Assembly: GCA_002390825.1 (NCBI GenBank)
Contig: DGQR01000094.1
Coordinates: 1-7,588, forward strand
Source of the DNA: Rhodoferax sp. UBA4409
GTDB taxonomy: Bacteria > Pseudomonadota > Gammaproteobacteria > Burkholderiales > Burkholderiaceae_C
Direction: 5' to 3'
Length of the DNA: 7,588 bases
The notes under the pieces were generated by a model. It was not told the DNA's origin. It ran no database searches and was given only the letters and a program-made list of their open reading frames with translations. Numbering within the stretch: position 1 is the stretch's first letter; each line of letters opens with the position of its first letter. This document shows positions 1 through 6,572 of the stretch, one piece after another. The position numbers and the translations under genes were made by a program.

Positions 1-1
1 G

Positions 2-253
2 GGCTTTTTTGCCTGGTACCGCGGGCTGGCGCTGGGCGGCACGCTCAAGGTCAGCCAAGTGCAACTGCTGCAACCGTTTTTGAGCATTCTGGCGGCCATC
101 CCCCTCTTGGGCGAGTCGCTGGACCTGATGACGGTGGGCTTTGCACTGGCCGTGGTGGCAACCGTGTTCATCGGCAAGCGGTTTGCCTCCAGCCCCGTGC
201 CCCCGCCTGCACCCCGGGCCAGCCCTACCGACCTGCCAAGGGCCACGCCATGA
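2..253 (+). CDS. EamA/DMT-family transporter, C-terminal fragment
   Basis: This is the 3' end of a gene that begins before the window; frame 2 is open from the first complete codon. The 83 visible residues start with GFFAWYRGLALGG, continue with VQLLQPFLSILAAIPLLGE, and then form another hydrophobic helix (about TVGFALAVVATVFIG). This pattern is typical of the last two or three helices of the second EamA repeat of the drug/metabolite transporter superfamily: a W-Y-R-G-L-A helix, then Q-L-L-Q-P and a G-E-x-L turn. The tail is short, charged and proline-rich, as expected for a cytoplasmic C-terminus. It is an inner-membrane protein, probably moving small metabolites or amino acids; the substrate is unknown. 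Its TGA stop overlaps the next start (ATGA), so the two genes are probably translationally coupled. Confidence 0.85.
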   Translation, partial: GFFAWYRGLALGGTLKVSQVQLLQPFLSILAAIPLLGESLDLMTVGFALAVVATVFIGKRFASSPVPPPAPRASPTDLPRATP

Positions 254-873
254 ACACCGAAACCCTCTTCGCCGCCGGCCTGTTTGCCGTGGTCAGCTCG
301 GTCACACCCGGGCCTAACAACACCATGCTCATGGCCTCGGGCGTGAACTTCGGGTTCCGGCGCTCCCAGCGCCACCTCTGGGGCGTGAACCTGGGCTTTA
401 CCTTCATGCTGCTGTGTGTGGGCCTAGGGCTGCACTCGGTGCTGGACCGGTTTCCGCAGTTTTACGATGTGCTGCGCTACCTGGGTTCGGCCTACATGCT
501 CTGGATTGCCTGGAAGCTGGCCAGCGCACGGCCGGCGCCCACTGGCGGCGCTACCGCAACAGAGCCCGGTAACCCGGCCATCTTGCGCCCCATGGGTTTT
601 TGGGCTGCAGCGGCCTTTCAATGGATCAACCCCAAAGCCTGGGTCATGGCGGTGACCTGCATGAGCACCTACCTCTCGCCCAACGCCGGCCTGGCCCAAG
701 TGGCGCTGCTGGCGGGCCTGTTTATGGTGATGGGGGCGCCGTGCTCCGCGTTTTGGGTAGGCTTCGGGCAGGCCATGCGCGGCCTGCTGCAAGACCCACT
801 GCGCCTGCGCATTTTCAACATCACCATGGCGCTGGCCCTTGTGGCCTCGCTCTACCCTATGCTCAAGGGCTGA
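250..873 (+). CDS. LysE/RhtB-family amino-acid exporter (first copy)
   Basis: The product is a 207-residue inner-membrane protein, the usual length of LysE/RhtB translocators, which export amino acids or related metabolites. The family signature is at the N-terminus: the first helix (about 5-18) runs into TPGPNN at residues 19-24. A second conserved element, INPKAW, lies at about 126-131. Hydrophobic segments fall near 45-62, 74-90, 115-125, 130-142, 148-172 and 188-204, fitting the family's six-helix plan. The linker at about 93-112 is rich in Ala, Pro, Thr and Gly, as is common between the two halves. The ATG start is supported by AAGGG at 238-242 and by the 4-base overlap with the preceding stop. 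The exported compound cannot be told. A second LysE-type gene lies further along the same operon (4649-5314), but it is clearly diverged and not a recent duplicate. Confidence 0.9.
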   Translation: MNTETLFAAGLFAVVSSVTPGPNNTMLMASGVNFGFRRSQRHLWGVNLGFTFMLLCVGLGLHSVLDRFPQFYDVLRYLGSAYMLWIAWKLASARPAPTGGATATEPGNPAILRPMGFWAAAAFQWINPKAWVMAVTCMSTYLSPNAGLAQVALLAGLFMVMGAPCSAFWVGFGQAMRGLLQDPLRLRIFNITMALALVASLYPMLKG

Positions 874-902
874 CTCCGAATTTTTTTCAAGAGACGATAA
901 GC

Positions 903-2150
903 ATGACGAACCCTAGCCACCAAGCACCCCACTGGACCCTGGCCGAACGTGCCGCCAAGATGAACCCCTCGGTGATCCGCGAGATCCTCAAAGTGACCGA
1001 GAAACCCGGCATCATCAGCTTTGCCGGCGGCCTGCCCAGCAGCAAAACCTTCCCGGTGGCCGAGTTTGAAGCCGCCTGCGCCAAGGTGCTCAAAGACGAC
1101 CCCGCAGGCGCCCTGCAGTACGCAGCCAGCGAGGGCTACGGCCCCCTGCGCGAACTGGTGGCCGCCCAGCTCAAAGCCCAAAGCGCCGCTGCCGGCGTGA
1201 CCTGGAATGTAGACCCCGCGCAAGTGCTCATCACCACCGGCTCGCAGCAGGGCCTGGACCTGGTCGCCAAAATCTTGATCGACAAAGACAGCAAGGTGCT
1301 GGTCGAGTCCCCCACCTACCTGGGCGCGGTGATGGCATTCACTCCCATGGAGCCCAATGTGGTGAGCGTGGCCAGCGACGCCGAAGGCATCGACATTGCT
1401 GACCTGGCCGCCAAGTCTGCCGACGCCCGCTTTTTGTATGTGCTGCCCAACTTCCAGAACCCCACCGGCCGCAGCATGACCGAGGCGCGCCGTGCGGCAC
1501 TCAGCGCTGAAGCCGCCCGCAGCGGTCTGCCCATCATGGAAGACAACCCGTATGGCGACCTGTGGTTCGACCAGGCGCCTCCTGCGCCCCTGACCGCGCG
1601 CAACCCCGAAGGCGGCATTTACCTCGGCTCGTTCTCCAAGGTGCTGGCGCCCGGCCTGCGCATGGGCTTTATCGTGGCACCCAAGGCGGTGTACCCCAAG
1701 CTCTTGCAAGCCAAGCAAGCGGCCGACCTGCACAGCCCCGGCTTTAACCAGCGTCTGATTTTTGAGGTGATGCAAAACGGCTTCCTGGACCGCCATGTGC
1801 CCACTATCCGCAGCCTCTACAAAGCCCAGCGCGACGCCATGCTGGAAGCGCTGGCCAAACACTTCCCCGAGTCGCAAGGCCCGGACTCTGCCAATGCCGA
1901 CAGCACCTTCACCTGGAACACTCCGGCCGGTGGCATGTTCTTGTGGGCGCGCCTGCCTGCCGGCATGAACGCCGTGGACCTGCTGCCCCACGCGGTGGAC
2001 AAGGGCGTGGCCTTTGTGCCCGGCGCGCCGTTCTACGCCGGCAACGCCGATGCCCGCGCCATGCGCCTGAGCTTTGTGACCCCCAGCGTGGAAGAAATCC
2101 ATCGCGGTGTGGCCGCGCTGGCAGAAGCCATCCACGCCCAAAGGAGCTGA
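903..2150 (+). CDS. PLP-dependent aminotransferase, class I/II (2-aminoadipate aminotransferase-like)
   Basis: This is a 415-residue cytoplasmic fold-type I aminotransferase. Early elements are ISFAGGLPSSKTFP (about 38-51) and the glycine-rich TTGSQQGLDL (111-120), which holds the PLP phosphate. Then come NPTG (186-189), the pyridine-nitrogen Asp214 with Tyr217 (EDNPYGDL), the Schiff-base Lys246 in SFSKVLAPGLRMG, Arg253, and the carboxylate-binding Arg388 in MRLSF. All expected catalytic residues are present. Sequence style matches the LysN/MocR-like aminotransferases, which handle 2-aminoadipate, leucine or aromatic amino acids; no MocR DNA-binding domain is present. The frame stays open far upstream into the exporter gene, but homology starts only after the ATG at 903, which has a weak AAGAGA site at 889-894. 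The gap to the exporter is 29 bases, and 2 bases separate it from the GST gene. The actual amino donor is unknown. Confidence 0.93.
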   Translation: MTNPSHQAPHWTLAERAAKMNPSVIREILKVTEKPGIISFAGGLPSSKTFPVAEFEAACAKVLKDDPAGALQYAASEGYGPLRELVAAQLKAQSAAAGVTWNVDPAQVLITTGSQQGLDLVAKILIDKDSKVLVESPTYLGAVMAFTPMEPNVVSVASDAEGIDIADLAAKSADARFLYVLPNFQNPTGRSMTEARRAALSAEAARSGLPIMEDNPYGDLWFDQAPPAPLTARNPEGGIYLGSFSKVLAPGLRMGFIVAPKAVYPKLLQAKQAADLHSPGFNQRLIFEVMQNGFLDRHVPTIRSLYKAQRDAMLEALAKHFPESQGPDSANADSTFTWNTPAGGMFLWARLPAGMNAVDLLPHAVDKGVAFVPGAPFYAGNADARAMRLSFVTPSVEEIHRGVAALAEAIHAQRS

Positions 2151-2152
2151 AC

Positions 2153-2776
2153 ATGACGGTCCATATCTGGGGGCGCCTGAGTTCGCTCAACGTACGCAAA
2201 GTGGTGTGGGCCGCGCAAGAAACCGGCGTCACCTTTACCCGCAGCGATGCGGGCATGGCCTTCGGGGTGGTCAAAACCCCCGAATACCTGGCCATGAACC
2301 CCAATGCGCTGGTGCCCACGCTGCAGGACGGCGACTTTGTTCTCTGGGAGAGCAACGCCATCGTGCGCTACATCTTTGCCAAGTACGGCAATGACCAGCT
2401 CTACCCCCAGGACCTGGCACAACGCTTTGACGCCGAGCGCTGGATGGACTGGCAGCAAACCACCCTGAACCGCGAGAGCGGTGGCGCGTTTCTGCAATGG
2501 TTCCGCACGCCGGCGGACAAGCGCGACCCGGCGGTGATTGCCCGCTCCACCGCCGCCACCGAGCCGGCCATGGCCCAGCTCAACGAGCATTTGGCCACCC
2601 GCACCTGGATGTGCGGCGAGCACTTCAGCATGGCGGATATTCCCGTGGCCTGCGATGTGCACCGCTGGTTCGCCTTGCCCCAACCACGGCCTGATTGGCC
2701 GCACCTGGAGCGCTGGTTTGCGGCCATCCTGGCGCGCCCGGCCACGCGCGGTGTGCTCGACCTCCCTATTTCATAA
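2153..2776 (+). CDS. Glutathione S-transferase, GstB-like
   Basis: The product is a 207-residue soluble glutathione S-transferase. The N-terminal thioredoxin-like domain (about 1-80) begins MTVHIWGRLSSLNVRKV, with Ser10/Ser11 as candidate thiolate-stabilising residues. It has the cis-proline in VP (54-55) and the glutathione-binding pair Glu66-Ser67 in LWESNAIVRY. The C-terminal helical domain carries WMDWQQTTL (97-105) and the folding N-cap box S159-x-x-D162 in SMADIPVA. The layout, including AMNPNALVPTL and a C-terminus ending LPIS, resembles E. coli GstB as I remember it. Likely activity is glutathione conjugation or dehalogenation of electrophilic small molecules; the substrate is unproven. 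The start is fixed by a strong AAGGAG at 2141-2146 that overlaps the aminotransferase stop, implying coupled translation. In this operon it may deal with a reactive intermediate, which is inference. Confidence 0.93.
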   Translation: MTVHIWGRLSSLNVRKVVWAAQETGVTFTRSDAGMAFGVVKTPEYLAMNPNALVPTLQDGDFVLWESNAIVRYIFAKYGNDQLYPQDLAQRFDAERWMDWQQTTLNRESGGAFLQWFRTPADKRDPAVIARSTAATEPAMAQLNEHLATRTWMCGEHFSMADIPVACDVHRWFALPQPRPDWPHLERWFAAILARPATRGVLDLPIS

Positions 2777-2800
2777 CGCTCAATCCTAGAAAGGTTCCTC

Positions 2801-3673
2801 GTGCCCCAGCTTCGCCCCTTCGCCCAAGTCGATGTGTTCACTGCCCAGCCGTATCTGGGTAACCCGCTCGCCGTCGTGCTCGACGGCAGCGGCCTGAACG
2901 ATGCGCAGATGCAGGGCTTTGCACGATGGACGAACTTGAGCGAAACCACCTTTTTGCTGCCGCCCACCCCCGAGGCAGCGGCACAGGGCGCGGACTACCG
3001 GGTGCGCATCTTCACCCCCGGCGGCGAGCTGCCCTTTGCCGGCCACCCTACGCTGGGCAGCTGCCACGCTTGGCTGGAAGCCGGTGGCACACCCCGAGCC
3101 AAAGACCGCATCGTGCAAGAGTGCGCCAAAGGCCTGGTGCAGATCTGCCGCGATGGCAGCCGCCTGGCGTTTGCGGCCCCCTCGTTCCAGCGCAAAAACC
3201 CCAGCCCCGGCTTGCTGGCGCAGGTGGCCCATGCGCTGGGCCTGACGGCCAAGCAAATCATCTCGGCCCAGCACCTGAGCAACGGTACCGACTGGCTGGG
3301 CGTGCTGGTGGACGACATGCAATCCGTGCTGCAACTGCAGCCTGACCACCCGGCCCTCAAGAATTTAGGGGTGAAAGTGGGTGTGGCCGCCGTGGATAGT
3401 GCGCGAGCAGCTCCTGATTCGATAGAAGAAAAGCTGGAAGTGCGTGCATTTGCCGCACTCAACGGCATCAACGAAGACCCGGTCACCGGCAGCCTGAACG
3501 CCAGCCTGGCCCAGTGGCTGATTGCGGACGAATACATGCCCGCCAGCTACGTGGTGCACCAGGGCACCTGCATCCAGCGCGAAGGCCGCATCCACATCCG
3601 CCAGGACGCCAGCGGCCAGGTTTGGGTGGGCGGTGACTCGGTCACCTGCATACGCGGCAGCGCCACCCTCTAA
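2801..3673 (+). CDS. PhzF-family isomerase/epimerase (first of tandem pair)
   Basis: This is a 290-residue soluble PhzF-fold protein; the family is about 260-300 residues and built of two diaminopimelate-epimerase-like halves. The first half carries QVDVFT...GNPLAVV (9-26), then NLSETTF with the catalytic-type Glu48, the F-T-P element (71-73), and GHPTLGS (81-87). The second half carries EDPVTGS (225-231), including the second conserved acid Asp226. The GTG start is chosen because AGAAAGG at 2788-2794 lies 6 bases upstream and the family N-terminus follows at once. It sits 24 bases after the GST gene and 28 bases before a close paralogue. Relative to that paralogue it is 27 residues shorter between DSA and EVR, and it has AFAALNG where the second copy has the more typical FFAPDIG. 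No other phenazine genes are nearby, so the name gives the fold, not a pathway. The substrate is unknown. Confidence 0.93.
   Translation: MPQLRPFAQVDVFTAQPYLGNPLAVVLDGSGLNDAQMQGFARWTNLSETTFLLPPTPEAAAQGADYRVRIFTPGGELPFAGHPTLGSCHAWLEAGGTPRAKDRIVQECAKGLVQICRDGSRLAFAAPSFQRKNPSPGLLAQVAHALGLTAKQIISAQHLSNGTDWLGVLVDDMQSVLQLQPDHPALKNLGVKVGVAAVDSARAAPDSIEEKLEVRAFAALNGINEDPVTGSLNASLAQWLIADEYMPASYVVHQGTCIQREGRIHIRQDASGQVWVGGDSVTCIRGSATL
3406..3425 (+). repeat. Repeat-like motif inside the first phzF gene
   Basis: The stretch contains GCTCCTGATTCGATAG and is translated in frame within ARAAPDSIEE. It matches 4304-4323 in the paralogue at all but two positions, and lies at the same place in the protein, just before the region where the two copies differ in length. 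From memory it resembles the left part of an interspersed repeat abundant in Comamonadaceae genomes. Common descent of the two phzF copies explains the shared sequence equally well, so its repeat origin is inference. Confidence 0.4.
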
Positions 3674-3701
3674 AACCCCCATTTCCGTTTCTGGAGCTTC
3701 C

Positions 3702-4652
3702 ATGCGCCAACGCCTTTTCAAGCAGGTCGACGTGTTCACCGCCCAGCCCTATCTCGGCAACCCTCTGGCCGTGGTGCTGGACGGCAGCGACCTCAGCACC
3801 GAGGAGATGCAGTCCTTCGCCCGCTGGACCAACCTGAGCGAGACCACCTTTTTGCTGCCCCCCAGCCCCGCTGCCGCGGCGCAAGGTGCGGACTACCGGG
3901 TGCGCATCTTCACCCCCGGCGACGAGCTGCCCTTTGCCGGCCACCCCACGCTGGGCAGCTGCCACGCCTGGCTGCAGGCGGGCGGCTCGCCCAAGGCGGC
4001 TGGCACCATCGTGCAAGAGTGCGCCAAGGGTCTGGTCCAACTCAAGCGCGACGGCACCCGCCTCGCCTTTGCTGCACCCAGCCTGCAGCGCAGCACGCCC
4101 GACGCCGCGCTGATCGCCCGGGTGGCCGCGGCGCTGGGCCTGCAGGCGCAGCAGATTCTGGCGGCGCAGTGGCTCAACAACGGTCCCACCTGGCTGGGCC
4201 TGCTGCTCGACAGCATGGACACCGTGCTCAGCCTGCAGCCCGATGCCGCGGCACTCAAAGGTTTGGTGCCAGGTGTGGGTGTAGCCGGCATGGACAGTGC
4301 GCCAGTAGCTCCTGATTTGATAGTGCGCAGCAACCGCGAGGCGCGCGCCTTCATCCACCCGGACGGTGCCCGCGACGCTGGCGCCAGCACCGCGGATGAC
4401 GACACGCCCTCGGTAGAGGTGCGCTTTTTCGCGCCCGACATCGGCGTGCTGGAAGACCCGGTCACCGGCAGCTTCAACGCCAGCCTGGCCCAGTGGCTGA
4501 TTGCCGACGGCATCGCCCCCGCCCGCTACGTGGCCGCCCAAGGCACCTGCATTGGCCGTGCCGGCCGCGTCTTTATTGAGCAAGACGCGCAGGGCCAAGT
4601 GTGGGTGGGTGGCGACTCGGTCACTTGTATTGAAGGAAAGGTCACACTGTGA
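3702..4652 (+). CDS. PhzF-family isomerase/epimerase (second of tandem pair)
   Basis: This 316-residue protein is a close paralogue of the preceding gene product, with long identical blocks over the N-terminal half and the C-terminal 60 residues. It keeps the family landmarks: QVDVFT and GNPLAVV (8-25), NLSETTF with Glu47, GHPTLG (80-85), VEVRFFAP (about 238-245) and EDPVTGS (251-257). The second half is interrupted by a segment at about 201-238 that is Ala/Asp/Arg-rich, low in complexity and 27 residues longer than in the first copy. It looks like a surface loop, and its left edge is encoded by a repeat-like sequence at 4304-4323. The ATG start has GGAG at 3693-3696, 5 bases upstream. The stop overlaps the next gene's GTG start by 4 bases. 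Both catalytic acids are present, so it should be active; whether it shares the first copy's substrate is unknown. Confidence 0.93.
   Translation: MRQRLFKQVDVFTAQPYLGNPLAVVLDGSDLSTEEMQSFARWTNLSETTFLLPPSPAAAAQGADYRVRIFTPGDELPFAGHPTLGSCHAWLQAGGSPKAAGTIVQECAKGLVQLKRDGTRLAFAAPSLQRSTPDAALIARVAAALGLQAQQILAAQWLNNGPTWLGLLLDSMDTVLSLQPDAAALKGLVPGVGVAGMDSAPVAPDLIVRSNREARAFIHPDGARDAGASTADDDTPSVEVRFFAPDIGVLEDPVTGSFNASLAQWLIADGIAPARYVAAQGTCIGRAGRVFIEQDAQGQVWVGGDSVTCIEGKVTL
4304..4331 (+). repeat. Repeat-like motif inside the second phzF gene
   Basis: This stretch contains GCTCCTGATTTGATAG followed by TGCGCAG and is translated in frame as part of APVAPDLIVRS. TTGATAG plus TGCGCAG also occur, in the same order but with CTGCT between them, in the post-operon repeat at 6304-6357. 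It marks the left edge of the 27-residue length difference between the two PhzF proteins. That it is a decayed interspersed repeat is inference. Confidence 0.45.
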
Positions 4653-5314
4653 CTACGTCGCTGGATGCTTGGCTGCACGCCCCCATGGCCGCGCAACTCG
4701 CGCTGGCGTGGACTACCTATTTGATCGGTACCGCCAGCCCTGGCCCCAGCAACATGGCCATCATGGGTATGGCCATGAACGCCGGGCGCCGCCCCGCGCT
4801 GTGGCTGACGCTGGGCATTTTGAGCGGCTCGTGGTTCTGGGGCGTACTGGCGGCACTGGGCATTTCGCAGCTGCTAGCCAGCTTCGGCGCCGGGCTGATC
4901 GCCATGAAAGTGCTGTGCGGTTTGTACCTGCTGTGGCTGGCCTTCAAGTCAGGCCGCTCGGCATTCCTGCCCCACGCATCTGCGGCATCGGGCACACCGC
5001 AGACGGTGGATGCGCGCAGCCTCTATTTGCGTGGTTTGGCCATGCACCTTACCAACCCCAAAGCCGTTTTGAGCTGGCTGGCTACGGTCACGGTGGGCAT
5101 TCCTGCCGGCGCCTCGCCGCACCTGGCTTGGGTGGTGGTGGGCGGCTGCATGGTCATGGGGGTGGGCATCTTCGGCGGCTACGCGCTGGCGTTTTCTACC
5201 CCCGCCGCACGCCGCGTCTATGCCCGTGCCCGCCGCGGGCTGGAAGGCCTGCTGGCCGCCGTGTTCGGCATGGCCGGGCTGCAGCTGCTGCGCACCAGCA
5301 CCCACGCACATTGA
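4649..5314 (+). CDS. LysE/RhtB-family amino-acid exporter (second copy)
   Basis: The product is a 221-residue inner-membrane protein of the LysE/RhtB translocator family. The first helix leads into SPGPSN at residues 30-35, the family signature, and TNPKAV at 135-140 is the second conserved element. Further hydrophobic segments lie near 50-74, 80-99, 140-150, 155-180 and 203-214, fitting a six-helix exporter. The linker at about 101-122 is polar and variable. The start is GTG, overlapping the previous TGA by 4 bases, with a good AAGGAAAGG site at 4633-4641. It is clearly diverged from the exporter at 250-873, so the operon encodes two different LysE-type proteins, perhaps for different compounds or directions. 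The C-terminus is basic then ends HAH, which is unremarkable. Its position next to a dehydratase gene suggests export of a hydroxy-amino acid or related compound, which is inference. Confidence 0.92.
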   Translation: MTTSLDAWLHAPMAAQLALAWTTYLIGTASPGPSNMAIMGMAMNAGRRPALWLTLGILSGSWFWGVLAALGISQLLASFGAGLIAMKVLCGLYLLWLAFKSGRSAFLPHASAASGTPQTVDARSLYLRGLAMHLTNPKAVLSWLATVTVGIPAGASPHLAWVVVGGCMVMGVGIFGGYALAFSTPAARRVYARARRGLEGLLAAVFGMAGLQLLRTSTHAH

Positions 5315-5339
5315 ATCTCACACTGCTTCAGGACCCACC

Positions 5340-6311
5340 ATGACTGCCAACGCCCTGCTCCCCACCCTGCAAGACATCGAAGCTGCGGCCCAGGTGGTGT
5401 ACCGCGAATTCGGCCCCACGCCGCAGTACCTCTGGGGCCAGCTCTCCAGCCTGCTGGGCGCGACCTGCTGGGTCAAGCACGAGAACCACACGCCAGTGGG
5501 CGCTTTCAAGATCCGCGGCGGCCTGACCTACTTTGACCAGCTGGCCCAGCGCGGCGCCATGCCCGCCGAAGTGGTGGGCGCCACCCGCGGCAACCACGGC
5601 CAGAGCGTGGGCTGGGCTGCACGGGCGCACGGCGTGCCCTGCACCATCGTAGTCCCGCACGGCAACTCGGTGGAAAAGAACGCCGCCATGCGCGCACTGG
5701 GCGTCACCCTCATCGAGCATGGCACCGACTTTCAAGAGAGCCGCGAGTTCGCCATCCAACTGGCCCAAGACCGTGGCGCCCACATGGTGCCCAGCTTCCA
5801 TCCTGACCTGCTGCGCGGCGTGGCCACCTACTGGTGGGAACTGCTCAAGGCGGCGCCGGAGTTGGATGTGATCTACGTGCCCATCGGCCAGGGCTCCGGC
5901 GCCTGCAGCGCGGTCGCCGCCAAGCGCGCCCTGGGCCACCGGGCCCGCATCGTGGGTGTGGTGAGTGCACACGCCACCACCTATGCCGATTCATTCGCAG
6001 CCGGCAAAGTGGTGGAGGCGCCCGTGACTACCCAACTGGCCGACGGCATGGCCTGCCGCGTGGCCGACCCCGAGGCGCTGGAGATATTGATGGGCGCCAT
6101 CGACCATCTGGTGCAAGTGACCGACGCCGAAGTCGCCCAAGCCATGCGCGACATCTTCGCTTGCACCCACAACGTGGCCGAGGGCGCGGGAGCTGCCAGC
6201 TTCGCTGCAGCCATGCAAGAGCGGACTAGCCTGCAAGGGCAGACGGTGGGGATTACCTTGTGCGGGGGGAACGTGGACTCGGCGGTATTTGCCGGTGTGC
6301 TGCGAAATTGA
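5340..6311 (+). CDS. Threonine/serine dehydratase-like PLP enzyme (short form)
   Basis: This is a 323-residue fold-type II PLP enzyme with only the catalytic part, as in short catabolic dehydratases; there is no C-terminal ACT regulatory domain. Visible elements are KHENHTPVGAFKIRGG, with Lys57 as the Schiff-base lysine, TRGNHGQS (82-89) with the cofactor-contacting Asn85, the phosphate-binding loop GQGSGACSA (183-191), EGAGA (281-285) and CGGN (308-311). The loop departs from the usual GGGGL form of threonine dehydratases, so the substrate may be another beta-hydroxy amino acid such as serine, hydroxyaspartate or a diaminobutyrate-like compound. The expected chemistry is loss of water and ammonia to give a 2-oxo acid. 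The start has AGGA at 5330-5333, 25 bases after the exporter gene. The frame is open upstream, but family similarity begins at this ATG. It is the last gene of the operon, and its stop lies within the terminator-bearing repeat. Confidence 0.92.
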   Translation: MTANALLPTLQDIEAAAQVVYREFGPTPQYLWGQLSSLLGATCWVKHENHTPVGAFKIRGGLTYFDQLAQRGAMPAEVVGATRGNHGQSVGWAARAHGVPCTIVVPHGNSVEKNAAMRALGVTLIEHGTDFQESREFAIQLAQDRGAHMVPSFHPDLLRGVATYWWELLKAAPELDVIYVPIGQGSGACSAVAAKRALGHRARIVGVVSAHATTYADSFAAGKVVEAPVTTQLADGMACRVADPEALEILMGAIDHLVQVTDAEVAQAMRDIFACTHNVAEGAGAASFAAAMQERTSLQGQTVGITLCGGNVDSAVFAGVLRN

Positions 6312-6357
6312 TAGCTGCTTGCGCAGTATCTATGAGCGCCAGAGGCGCTTTTTTTGC
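6304..6357 (+). repeat. Interspersed repeat-like element carrying the operon terminator
   Basis: The element begins around GAAATTGATAGCTGC, runs through TTGCGCAGTATCTATGAG and ends in a GC-rich hairpin and T-run. The order TTGATAGCTGCT, TGCGC, GAGCGCCAGAGGC resembles, from memory, a short dispersed repeat frequent in Comamonadaceae intergenic regions. The dehydratase stop codon (6309-6311) lies inside it. Related fragments occur in the two phzF genes. Family assignment is from memory and was not checked. Confidence 0.55.
6335..6355 (+). terminator. Rho-independent terminator of the operon
   Basis: A perfect 6-base stem, AGCGCC (6335-6340) with GGCGCT (6344-6349), closes a 3-base AGA loop and is followed by a run of seven T (6349-6355). 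It starts 23 bases after the dehydratase stop on the same strand. No similar structure is seen between the upstream genes, so it is the first clear transcript end in the window. Confidence 0.85.
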
Positions 6358-6393
6358 ACAAGATCTTATATTTAGCGCCGTAATTTTTTGATC

Positions 6394-6430
6394 AAGCGGG
6401 CCTGCGCAAGCTGCGTGGGCTAGTCCGCTT
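6394..6430. other. Strong stem-loop of unknown role
   Basis: AAGCGG (6394-6399) pairs with CCGCTT (6425-6430). Inside it, 6400-6408 pairs with 6412-6420 (with two G-T wobbles) around a 3-base loop AGC, leaving a 4-base TAGT bulge on the right. The result is about 15 paired positions. No T-run follows on either strand, so it does not look like a terminator. It lies between the operon terminator and the accessory gene. It could be a structured leader, part of a small RNA or a recombination site; nothing decides between these. Confidence 0.45.
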
Positions 6431-6474
6431 ACCGAGCACGTTGGTTATCGGAGGGGGCCTACACTCGATCCCAT

Positions 6475-6503
6475 TTGCGATGGATGCAGATGAGAAATAC
6501 ATA
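6475..6503 (+). promoter_or_regulatory. Possible weak sigma-70 promoter
   Basis: TTGCGA (6475-6480) and TACATA (6498-6503) are separated by 17 bases and lie about 70 bases ahead of the gene at 6573. They match the -35 and -10 consensus at only 4/6 and 3/6 positions. The gene follows a terminator, so it needs its own promoter, but this pair is only the best of several weak candidates; CATAAT at 6535-6540 is a good -10 without a -35. Confidence 0.2.
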
Positions 6504-6572
6504 CAAAGCAAAAGCGAAAATGAATGTCAACGTCCATAATTTAAGACCTATGAGACATAGAGGGACTGTCGC

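Noticed and set aside
871..887. T-run after the first exporter as a terminator
   Set aside because: The seven T at 881-887 have no stable GC-rich stem before them, and the next gene starts only 16 bases later, so read-through is expected.
600..902. N-terminal extension of the aminotransferase from an earlier in-frame ATG
   Set aside because: The extra residues overlap the exporter gene in another frame, are low-complexity, and precede the family homology, which starts just after 903.
852..2141. Long antisense open frame (about 429 codons) opposite the aminotransferase gene
   Set aside because: It is a by-product of G+C-rich codon use on the plus strand. Its translation is rich in Gly, His, Gln and Arg without any family motif, and the plus strand has a complete enzyme with all catalytic residues.
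1943..2152. N-terminal extension of the GST gene
   Set aside because: The upstream part overlaps the aminotransferase out of frame. The GST fold begins at 2153, right after a strong AAGGAG.
3642..4598. Long antisense open frame opposite the second phzF gene
   Set aside because: It is the same codon-usage shadow. The translation is low-complexity and unrecognisable, while the plus strand encodes a full PhzF protein.
2801..4652. Phenazine biosynthesis locus
   Set aside because: Only PhzF-family proteins are present; no other phz genes are seen. PhzF-fold proteins occur widely outside phenazine pathways.
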